A stretch of 64,000 nt of DNA from contig NZ_FOKM01000016.1 in assembly GCF_900111905.1 (NCBI RefSeq), forward strand, positions 1 to 64,000, in the 5' to 3' direction. The notes below the pieces were generated by a model. That model had not been told where the DNA came from. It made no database searches and saw only the letters and a list, made by a program, of their open reading frames with translations. Shown here one piece after another: positions 34,640 through 42,285 of this stretch; position 1 is the stretch's first letter; every line of letters begins with the position of its first letter. A program made the translations under genes and the position numbers. This DNA comes from Rhizobium sp. NFR07 (GTDB lineage Bacteria; Pseudomonadota; Alphaproteobacteria; Rhizobiales; Rhizobiaceae).

Positions 34640-35560
34640 ATGGACCGCTTCGAAGCCATGTCGATGCTGATCGAAGTTGCCGACAAGGGCAGCTTCTCCG
34701 CTGCTGCGCGGTTCCTCGACGTTCCGGTCACGACGCTCACACGCAAGATCTCCGATCTCGAGACGACGCTCGGCACCAAGCTCCTGCAGCGAAGCACCCG
34801 CCGCATCGACCTGACGGATGCAGGCGTCACCTACCTTTCCGCAGTCCGGCGGATCATCGAGCAGGTGGACGAAGCCGAGCGCGAGGTCGCGGGAGAGTTC
34901 ACCGCCCCCAAGGGCCGGCTGGTAATCACCGCCCCAGTCCAGTTCGGCCAGCTTCATGTCCTGCCCGTCGTCACCGATTTCCTGGCTCTCTTCCCTGAAA
35001 TTAACGTCAGCCTCCTCCTCCTCGATCGCAACGTCCAGCTCGTCGAAGACCATGTCGACATGGCCGTACGCATCGGCCGCCTGCCCGACAGTTCGATGAT
35101 TTCCACCACGATCGGCGCCATGCGGATGGTCACATGCGCCAGCCCCGGACTGCTGGAAACCCACAGAATGCCCGCTTCGCCCGCGGATCTCTTGCAGCTT
35201 CCTTCTGTCACGGTCGACGGGCCGCTGGCGCAGGCGAGCTGGCAATTCCGCGATCCGCGGCGCAGAGCGAAGCTTGCCGTGCCCGTCACTCCCCGGCTGA
35301 CGGTCACCACCGTCGAGGCGGCGATACGTGCCGCCATTCGCGGTGCCGGCGTCATCCGGCTGTTTCACTATCAGGTGGCCCAGGCGGTGAAGGCCGGAGA
35401 ACTGAAGATCATCCTCGAACCCTACGAGCAGGAACCGGTACCGGTGAGCCTACTCCATGCCTCAAGGGGCCAGATGCCGCTCAAGATGCGCAGCTTCCTC
35501 GATTTCGCCGTCCCGCGGCTGCGCGCCGTGGCCGCGGAACTGCGGACGGAGAAAAAGTAG
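34640..35560 (+). CDS. LysR family transcriptional regulator
   Basis: A 306-residue LysR protein with winged helix FSAAARFLDVPVTTLTRKISDLETTLGTKLLQRSTR and a full effector domain. It resembles the divergent neighbour in layout (MDRFEAM versus MDRWHAM at the N-terminus), so the two may come from an old inverted duplication. It ends one base before the convergent PPOX-family gene. Confidence 0.92.
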   Translation: MDRFEAMSMLIEVADKGSFSAAARFLDVPVTTLTRKISDLETTLGTKLLQRSTRRIDLTDAGVTYLSAVRRIIEQVDEAEREVAGEFTAPKGRLVITAPVQFGQLHVLPVVTDFLALFPEINVSLLLLDRNVQLVEDHVDMAVRIGRLPDSSMISTTIGAMRMVTCASPGLLETHRMPASPADLLQLPSVTVDGPLAQASWQFRDPRRRAKLAVPVTPRLTVTTVEAAIRAAIRGAGVIRLFHYQVAQAVKAGELKIILEPYEQEPVPVSLLHASRGQMPLKMRSFLDFAVPRLRAVAAELRTEKK

Positions 35561-35561
35561 C

Positions 35562-36197
35562 TCATTCGGCATCGGTTGCGGCTGGCTCAAGCCGGGCTTT
35601 CAATTCGGCGTTTTCCCTTTCCAGTTCGGCAAGCCGTTCCTGCATGGGCCGAACTGCGGCCGCAACTTCCTTCTCGGTAAAGCGCGGCGTGATGTGCTGC
35701 GGGCAGTTCCAGTCGAAGGCCTCGAGCTTCAGTCGGAAGATGCGCTCGGCCCTACCCCGATAATCCGGATCGCTGACCAATGCCGTCAGCGACGGATCCT
35801 CGTCGAGCGCCACCTTCTCGACATGGGCATAGATCTTCAACCGGGCACGCCGCGCATAATCCATGAGAAACAGGCAGGCGCGATCATTGGCGGCCAGATT
35901 GCCTGTACTGATATACTGGCGATTGCCGCGATAGTCGGCAAATGCAAGCGTCCTGTCGTCCACCATCTTGAGAAAGCCCACCGGCCCGCCGCGATGCTGC
36001 ATATAGGGCCACCCGGTCTCGGATACCGTCGCCATGTAGAAACTGTCTCGCTCGGCGATGAAGGCCGCCTCGCTTTCGGTGAAACGGTCCATCTCGCGAT
36101 GGCCACCAAAGTCTTCCCAGAACTGGTCGGCACCCATCTCGGCCTGCGCAGCCCTGACGCCCGGCGTTGAGGCAATATCCAGAAATCCGTAGGTCAT
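35562..36197 (-). CDS. Pyridoxamine 5'-phosphate oxidase-family FMN-binding protein
   Basis: A 211-residue split-barrel flavin-binding protein. FYMATVSETGWPYMQHRGGPVGFLK and RQYISTGNLAANDRACLFLMDYA match the FMN-binding barrel of the PNPOx-like superfamily. The C-terminal 35 residues (MQERLAELERENAELKARLE) look like a short coiled coil. Family members are reductases or general stress proteins; no specific substrate is supported. It is convergent with the LysR gene. Confidence 0.85.
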   Translation of the reverse strand: MTYGFLDIASTPGVRAAQAEMGADQFWEDFGGHREMDRFTESEAAFIAERDSFYMATVSETGWPYMQHRGGPVGFLKMVDDRTLAFADYRGNRQYISTGNLAANDRACLFLMDYARRARLKIYAHVEKVALDEDPSLTALVSDPDYRGRAERIFRLKLEAFDWNCPQHITPRFTEKEVAAAVRPMQERLAELERENAELKARLEPAATDAE

Positions 36198-36487
36198 GGT
36201 GATCCGTCTCCCTCAGCTCAGCCAGTCTCGGTCGTTTCGCGACCTTGCCTGGCTCGACGGGCAGAATATGCTTTCTTTCGCCTGACTTTATAATCAGACG
36301 AGTGCGGCGACCATTTCACCATTTTTCGGGTAGGTGATTGATTACCTCGAGTGCCTTCCGTTGCGAAGCAGCTCCGCAAGACGCTTTACCCTTGGCATTT
36401 CAGCAAGCCCTTCCATATCCCCTGCAGGATTGGATTGCCGGATCGCCGTATGTGACTGAACAGCCTCTGCAACATCCCTCGTCCCCG

Positions 36488-37288
36488 ATGACCGGAGCCT
36501 CTGCCGCCCGGCCTGCACGCGATGAAGAGATCAGCCAGAGCTATTTCGACGCGCCCGTCTGCCGCAATTGCGGTGCCTCCCTTCACGCCAAATATTGCGA
36601 GGCCTGCGGCCAGAAGAAGGTCGACCGGTTGGGCACGTCCCATCTGCGCGATGAAGCGTGGGAAAAGATCCGCGTATTCGAGGCAGACATGGTCAAGTCC
36701 GCGCTCAAGGTCGTGCTGAAACCCGGCACGGTGGCGCGGGAATATGTCTATGGCCAGCGCAAGAGCCACACCCATCCGCTGAAGCTGCTGCTGACCGCGA
36801 TCGTAGTTCTGCTCGTCGTTATCGCCCAGACGGATTATCTCGGCACCGAGGACGAGACGCTGAGCAAGGCGATCGAGCTGGTGAAGACCTATTCGAAATG
36901 GTCGTTCTCGCTCGGTCTCGTCGCCGTACTCATCGCCTCCAACCTCGTGTTCCGGTTCCGCAAGCCATTCAACTTCTCCGAACATCTGGTGCTCGCGACC
37001 TACACCCATTTCGTCATTCTCGTCGCCAGCATCCTCAACATGGCGCCGCTGCTCTTCGGCGCGACGGCGGCCGAGGTCGCCGCGCATCGGGGCTATTCCG
37101 GCCTCTACATGGGCTGGGTCGAGGCGGGCATCGTGTTTGTCGCCTTCGGCCAGTTTTTCGCCATCGCTTGGCGGCAACAATGGTGGTGGCCGCTGATCGG
37201 CGCTGCCGTCTTCTACCTGGCCAAGCAGGGCCTGTTCTATCTCTACGCCCGCGCCGTCATCCGCATCGTCATGGCGCAACTGTCCTGA
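36488..37288 (+). CDS. DUF3667 zinc-ribbon membrane protein
   Basis: About 266 residues. A zinc ribbon (Cys25, Cys28, Cys37, Cys40 in CRNCGASLHAKYCEACGQKK) is followed by an amphipathic region (LKPGTVAREYVYGQRKSHTHPLKLLL) and some five membrane helices, the DUF3667 layout. Function is unknown. The start is uncertain: ATG 36488, GTG 36452 and TTG 36338 are all open and none has a good ribosome site. It lies 28 bases upstream of the peptidase-TPM gene and is likely cotranscribed. Confidence 0.75.
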   Translation: MTGASAARPARDEEISQSYFDAPVCRNCGASLHAKYCEACGQKKVDRLGTSHLRDEAWEKIRVFEADMVKSALKVVLKPGTVAREYVYGQRKSHTHPLKLLLTAIVVLLVVIAQTDYLGTEDETLSKAIELVKTYSKWSFSLGLVAVLIASNLVFRFRKPFNFSEHLVLATYTHFVILVASILNMAPLLFGATAAEVAAHRGYSGLYMGWVEAGIVFVAFGQFFAIAWRQQWWWPLIGAAVFYLAKQGLFYLYARAVIRIVMAQLS

Positions 37289-37316
37289 GGAGGGCAGAAC
37301 ACCAAAGGGAGGTCGC

Positions 37317-39200
37317 ATGAAAATCCTGTCTCTTACCGCTGGCGTCGCCGCGGCAGCATTGTTCGCGGTCCAGGCGCAGGCAGCAGGCTCGGGCAGTTCT
37401 TCCGGCTCCCTCTGGCCGACGGCGAAAGACAGAGAGATCTGCGATCCGATCTTTTCCCGGCTTCAGCAGTCAGAGCGTGGCCCGCTGATGATGGCGCAGA
37501 CGGATCTGCCGAAATCCGAGGCCGAGGGAGAGGTCAGCCAGGACAAGGCGAAACCGAGCGAGGAGGAACTGACCAGGGAACTTTCCGCCATGCTGCAGGC
37601 CTGCTCCTATGACGGCAAGGCGCTGAAGGTGGACGCCAGGGCGATGACCGGCTCGACAGAGGCGGAAGGCACCGCAGCCGTCGGCAAGATCATGCGCTTT
37701 ACCGGCCTGCCGCAGAATTTCACTATCATGGAAAGCGACGTGCCGAATGCCGCGGCCATCATCGTCATGGGCGAAGACGGCATTCCGAAGCGGGTGATCG
37801 CCTATAACCGCCAGTTCATGAGCGATGTCGCTAAGGCGACCGGTACGAGCGACTGGCCGGGCACCTCGATCCTCGCCCACGAGATAGGCCATCACCTGTC
37901 CGGTCACACGCTGATGCCGGGCGGCAGCCAGCCGCCGATCGAGCTGGAGGCCGACAAGTTTTCCGGCTTCGTCCTGTTCAAGATGGGCGCCACCCTGCCC
38001 GATGCCGAAAAGGCGATCGCAACCCTCATCCCCGAGGCGGACGGTCCGACCCATCCCGGACGACAAAAGCGCCTGAAGGCGGTCGAGGCCGGTTGGCTGC
38101 AGTCCTGCGAGCAGCAGCAGGCCGAGTGCGGCGACGATACCGTGGTGGCCGCCGCCGAACCGCGGGCGGCAAGCGTACCGCAACAGGTCGAGCCGCAATC
38201 GACGGCACCGGCCTCATCCAATAAGCCCTCCAGCGCGTCTCAAGCCGCCGCACCGGAGACTGCTGCCGCACAGATGCCGAAAATTCCGGGCCCTCTCGAT
38301 ATTGAGATACCGACCGCCACGGGCGGCCGGGCAAGCGAGCCCGCCGTTATCGACCAGATCCCGAAACTCGCCGCCGATGCGGTACCGTCGAAATTCGACC
38401 GCTTCGTTTATGACGATGTCGGTGTGTTCGATCCGTCCGTCAGGGAAAAGCTGCAGACGATCGCCTTCCAGTTCGCCGCCGCCGCGAATGTCGAGGTCGT
38501 CACCGTCGTCACCAAGGACCTGCAGGGCAGTGATCCGGACCAGTATGCGCTCGACTTCATGCACCAGATGCGCGTCGGCAAGATGGATGTCGGCAATGGC
38601 GCGGTTCTGGTCGTCGCTCCAAATGACAAGAAGGTGGGCGCGGCGCTCGGCCCGGGCCTGCGTGTTCTGTTCGAGAACGACGACTCACCGAAGCGCCGCC
38701 TCAACGATTATCTCAAGATCGTCGATGGCGGCGGCGAGCCGCAGCGCGTCAGCTCGACGATCTCGGCTGCCGCCTACCGGATCATGAACCAGGCGAAGAC
38801 CCAGCAATGGCAAATCCGCTATCCGACCTTTGCGTCCTATGACGCGGCAGACCGGAAGATCATGGAGGAGCGCAGCAAGGCGACGACGCCTTACGATCCG
38901 AGCAAGGATCCGGTCGCCAACGCGCTGCTGCGGCTGGAGGCCACCATCGTCAGCAAGAGCCCGGACATGAACGATCGCAGCCTGCTGGTCAACGAACCTC
39001 GGTCCCGCTACGTCGGCCCGGCCATGCAGGTACGCACGTCCGACGGGCGCGATCTCGTTCTTTATGTCAACAGCGCGGTGCCGCAGCTGATGCCGATGCC
39101 GCTGGAAGAAGGAAAACGTTATTCCTTCATCGCCCGCGACACGATCCTCAGATCCGGCGCGCCTCAGCTCGACCTGATCAGCTACGATCTTCTGGACTAG
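37317..39200 (+). CDS. Secreted HExxH metallopeptidase-TPM domain fusion
   Basis: A 627-residue exported protein with a signal peptide (1-22). Residues about 110-265 look like an M48-type zinc peptidase: LAHEIGHHLSG (His188, Glu189, His192) and ELEADKFSG, which supplies the Glu ligand. A Pro/Ala/Ser-rich linker follows. Residues about 358-490 are a TPM domain (FVYDDVGVFDPSVREKL, DVGNGAVLVVAPNDKKVGAA). The last 130 residues are unassigned. TPM domains usually stand with a C-terminal membrane anchor; here none is seen. GGGAGG precedes ATG. It is coupled to the DUF3667 gene. Confidence 0.82.
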   Translation: MKILSLTAGVAAAALFAVQAQAAGSGSSSGSLWPTAKDREICDPIFSRLQQSERGPLMMAQTDLPKSEAEGEVSQDKAKPSEEELTRELSAMLQACSYDGKALKVDARAMTGSTEAEGTAAVGKIMRFTGLPQNFTIMESDVPNAAAIIVMGEDGIPKRVIAYNRQFMSDVAKATGTSDWPGTSILAHEIGHHLSGHTLMPGGSQPPIELEADKFSGFVLFKMGATLPDAEKAIATLIPEADGPTHPGRQKRLKAVEAGWLQSCEQQQAECGDDTVVAAAEPRAASVPQQVEPQSTAPASSNKPSSASQAAAPETAAAQMPKIPGPLDIEIPTATGGRASEPAVIDQIPKLAADAVPSKFDRFVYDDVGVFDPSVREKLQTIAFQFAAAANVEVVTVVTKDLQGSDPDQYALDFMHQMRVGKMDVGNGAVLVVAPNDKKVGAALGPGLRVLFENDDSPKRRLNDYLKIVDGGGEPQRVSSTISAAAYRIMNQAKTQQWQIRYPTFASYDAADRKIMEERSKATTPYDPSKDPVANALLRLEATIVSKSPDMNDRSLLVNEPRSRYVGPAMQVRTSDGRDLVLYVNSAVPQLMPMPLEEGKRYSFIARDTILRSGAPQLDLISYDLLD

Positions 39201-39206
39201 GGGAGC

Positions 39207-40079
39207 CTACACCTCGTCGAACGACAGTCCCCAGTCCTCTTCCCCGTACCATTCATCGCCCGTCGGCGGCGTCTGCCAGCGGAAGCTTCGGACCCTGCGC
39301 AGGCCGCGGCCGCGGAAGGCTGTCTCCAGGGCGGCATGGCGGCCGGGCGGAGTGGCCTCCTTACCCTCGCCCCAGATGAAGCCGACGGGCTGCAGGAAGC
39401 GGGCGCCGAAGCCGCGCGCTCGGCGGTCGATCATCAGGAAAGCGGCATAGCGGGAAAAGCCGCCGCGGCGACCGTCGACGACGGCGGGCGTGCCGAGCGG
39501 AAACAGCAGGCGGCCGGAGACGGCGAGATTGTCGACCCAGCGGGCGGGCGGATGGTCGAGGGCGAAGTTGGCGTAGATGACATCGGCATCCTCCTTCGGC
39601 CAATCGCCCGCGTCGCCTTGGATGACCTCGACATTGGGATAGCCCGCGAGATTTGCCTTCGCCGTCTTGGCAAGTCCGACGTCATATTCGATGGCGATCA
39701 CCCGTCCGGACGGGCCGACAAGCTCGGCCATGATCGCCGTGTAATAGCCGGTACCGGCGCCGAGATGCACCGCGATCTCGCCCTCGCGAATACCGAGCGC
39801 ATGAAAAGACGCCGCATGCAGCGACGGCATGCCGTTATTGATGCCGCGGGCTGCATCAAGGCCGACCAGGACATCCTGATAGAGAACGACGGGATCGGTC
39901 GACGACACCGCCTGATAGCGTGTGCCGTCGCTGAAGGACCAGGGCGGCGGGCCGACGAAATCCTCCCGCGGCACCCGGGCGAAGGCGGCCATCAGGCGCG
40001 CATTCTCCTCCGCGCCGATCTTGGCCAGAAGCTGCAGGGCATAGACCTGGCGATGCGCAGGCTGGTCGTCGATATCCAT
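39207..40079 (-). CDS. PCMT-family methyltransferase
   Basis: A 290-residue SAM-dependent methyltransferase of the protein-L-isoaspartate O-methyltransferase family. The region VPREDFVGPP near residue 40 and the SAM motif AVHLGAGTGYYTAIMAELVG are characteristic, with VEVIQGDAGDW as motif II. It is about 80 residues longer than E. coli Pcm. Repair activity is plausible but not proven for this subgroup. It is convergent with the TPM gene (6-base gap). Confidence 0.85.
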   Translation of the reverse strand: MDIDDQPAHRQVYALQLLAKIGAEENARLMAAFARVPREDFVGPPPWSFSDGTRYQAVSSTDPVVLYQDVLVGLDAARGINNGMPSLHAASFHALGIREGEIAVHLGAGTGYYTAIMAELVGPSGRVIAIEYDVGLAKTAKANLAGYPNVEVIQGDAGDWPKEDADVIYANFALDHPPARWVDNLAVSGRLLFPLGTPAVVDGRRGGFSRYAAFLMIDRRARGFGARFLQPVGFIWGEGKEATPPGRHAALETAFRGRGLRRVRSFRWQTPPTGDEWYGEEDWGLSFDEV

Positions 40080-40234
40080 GGCAGCCCCCGAGAAGATGTT
40101 CCCGGCATGATGGCAGGATAGATGAGCCCATTCAATGTAAGGTTCACGTAAATGAATTGGTGGCCGGGCGGCTAATCCTGTATTGCGGCAGCAAAATCAC
40201 AACAGACTGCCGGAAGCACTTCAGGACCCTTGCC

Positions 40235-41161
40235 ATGGCCACCGACACCGCTCAGCCCGTCGCACCCACCCCGGCCGCCCAGAACGAGGACACGCCGCGC
40301 GGGTTCGCCTTCGGCCTCACCGCCTATTTTCTCTGGGGTTTCCTGCCCTTCTACCTGAAGGCCGTGGCGCATCTGCCGGCAATGGAAGTGCTTGCCCATC
40401 GCGCCATCTGGTCGGTCCCGGTCGCCGGCATCGTGCTGATCCTTCTGCGCCGGACGCAGGATATCGGTGCGGCGCTTCGCAATCCGCGCATGCTCGGCAT
40501 GGCCTGCGTGACCGCCGCCTTCATCACCGCAAACTGGGGCATCTATGTCTGGGCGGTCGCCTCCGGCCACGCGCTCGATGCGGCACTCGGCTATTTCATC
40601 AATCCGCTGTTCAGCATCTTCCTTGCTGCCGTCATCCTGAAGGAGAAGCTGGCGCCGCTGCAGATTGCAGCGATCGGACTGGCATTCGTCGGCGTGGTGG
40701 TGCTCACCTCGGGTGCCGGCGGCCTGCCATGGGTCTCGCTGGCGCTCACCTTCACCTGGGGCTGCTACGCGCTGTTCCGCAAGACGCTGCCGATCGGGCC
40801 GAACCAGGGCTTCTTCCTCGAAGTGCTGCTGATCAGCATTCCGATGCTGCCCTATGTCATCTATCTGCAGGTGAGCGGGCAAAGCCACTTCTTCGTCGGC
40901 AACAGCTTCGATACCGCGATGCTGGCGCTTGCCGGCATCGTCACCGCCGGACCGCTGATGATCTATGCCAACGGTGCCAAGCTGCTGAAGCTCTCCACCA
41001 TCGGCATCATGCAGTACATCGCGCCGACGATGATCTTCCTGATCGCGGTCTTCGCCTTCCACGAACCGCTGAGCATGATCAAGCTCGGCAGTTTCGTGCT
41101 GATCTGGGCGGCACTCGCGCTCTATACCGTCGCGATGCTAAGGCAGCTGCGCGGAAAATAA
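40235..41161 (+). CDS. rarD: RarD-type EamA transporter
   Basis: A 308-residue inner-membrane protein with ten hydrophobic segments in the RarD arrangement: GLTAYFLWGFLPFYLKAV at the N-terminus and HRAIWSVPVAG, characteristic of RarD/chloramphenicol-sensitive proteins. Substrate unknown. ATG 40235 (MATDTAQ) is chosen over upstream codons. It is followed by the DHCW cupin gene, about 11-17 bases later, so these are probably cotranscribed. Confidence 0.87.
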   Translation: MATDTAQPVAPTPAAQNEDTPRGFAFGLTAYFLWGFLPFYLKAVAHLPAMEVLAHRAIWSVPVAGIVLILLRRTQDIGAALRNPRMLGMACVTAAFITANWGIYVWAVASGHALDAALGYFINPLFSIFLAAVILKEKLAPLQIAAIGLAFVGVVVLTSGAGGLPWVSLALTFTWGCYALFRKTLPIGPNQGFFLEVLLISIPMLPYVIYLQVSGQSHFFVGNSFDTAMLALAGIVTAGPLMIYANGAKLLKLSTIGIMQYIAPTMIFLIAVFAFHEPLSMIKLGSFVLIWAALALYTVAMLRQLRGK

Positions 41162-41178
41162 GGAGAATCACCTTGCAG

Positions 41179-41502
41179 ATGAGCGACATCCCCTTCGGCA
41201 CCACCGACTGGTCGGAGGTAGAGCCGACGGAGCACAAGGGCGAGACCGGCCACTCCACCTGGCGGACCCGCCATTTCGGCGGCATCCGCGTGCGTGTCGT
41301 CGACCATTCCCCGGGCTATCTCGCCGACCACTGGTGCGAGAAGGGGCATATCCTCTTCTGCCTCGAAGGCGAGCTGCATACCGAGCTTGCCGACGGCCGC
41401 GTCTTCACCCTGAAGCCCGGCATGAGCTATCAGGTGGCCGACAAGGCCGAGCCGCACCGATCCTCTACCGAGATTGGCGCGAAGCTCTTCATTGTCGACT
41501 GA
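41179..41502 (+). CDS. DHCW-motif cupin fold protein
   Basis: A 107-residue small cupin with DHWCEKGHILFCLEGELHTEL, the DHCW-type metal-binding strand, and the second cupin motif MSYQVADKAEPHRSS. Function unknown. AAGGAGAA at the rarD stop could serve a TTG at 41173 or the ATG at 41179; the ATG is used. Likely cotranscribed with rarD. Confidence 0.82.
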   Translation: MSDIPFGTTDWSEVEPTEHKGETGHSTWRTRHFGGIRVRVVDHSPGYLADHWCEKGHILFCLEGELHTELADGRVFTLKPGMSYQVADKAEPHRSSTEIGAKLFIVD

Positions 41503-41512
41503 CCCAAGCTTC

Positions 41513-42130
41513 TCACAGCTTTGAAATAACGGCCTCTTCGCCATCGGAAGAGGCTTTCGCCTCGTCGCGTTCGAGGATTGCCGGGACGATCTCGTTGACC
41601 TCGGAGATGACGAGCGGCTGGACCAGATGGGCGCGGTGGATGAAGCCCTGTTCGCGCATATGGGTGACCAGCGACAGCATCGGATCCCAGAAGCCGTCGA
41701 TATTAGCGAAGACCATCGGCTTCTCGTGGCGACCGAGCTGGCCCCAGGTCATGATCTCGACAATCTCCTCCAGCGTGCCAATGCCGCCGGGAAGCGTCAC
41801 GAAGGCATCCGAACGCTCGAACATCTTGTGCTTGCGCTCGTGCATGTCCTTTGTGACAATCAGTTCGTTGAGCTGGCCGAGCGAATGGCGCGTCGCTTCC
41901 ATGTCGACGAGGAATTCCGGAATGATGCCCGTCACCTCACCGCCATTCGACAGTACGCCAGCGGCAACAGCGCCCATGATGCCCTTGGTGCCGCCGCCAT
42001 AGATGAGCCGGATGCCATGCGCCGCGATGGATTTTCCGAGAGAGCGGCCGGCGGAGATATAGGCCGGGTCTCGTCCGGGCTGGGAGCCGCAGTACACGCA
42101 GATGGATCGTATTGGCACAGTTTTCTCCAT
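41513..42130 (-). CDS. LOG family protein (TIGR00730)
   Basis: A 205-residue Rossmann-like protein with ICVYCGSQPG near the start and PGGIGTLEEIVE, the LOG/lysine-decarboxylase-like nucleotide-binding signature. LOG proteins release free cytokinin bases from cytokinin nucleotides, and many bacterial members also act on AMP. In a plant-associated rhizobium a cytokinin role is possible but unproven. ATG 42130 is chosen. It is convergent with the cupin gene and divergent from the LysM gene. Confidence 0.9.
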   Translation of the reverse strand: MEKTVPIRSICVYCGSQPGRDPAYISAGRSLGKSIAAHGIRLIYGGGTKGIMGAVAAGVLSNGGEVTGIIPEFLVDMEATRHSLGQLNELIVTKDMHERKHKMFERSDAFVTLPGGIGTLEEIVEIMTWGQLGRHEKPMVFANIDGFWDPMLSLVTHMREQGFIHRAHLVQPLVISEVNEIVPAILERDEAKASSDGEEAVISKL

Positions 42131-42285
42131 TGGGCATTTCGATATGCGCGACGCAGGCGCCGCCAAAAGCAAAATTGACGGGAAAAGCCCGCAAGAGCAA
42201 GGCTTTATGGTGTGAAAAGCTTGTTAAGACTTGAGGAACACGCTAATCGGGAAAGTAGCGGAAGATCCGCGTCAAGAGGCATTCG

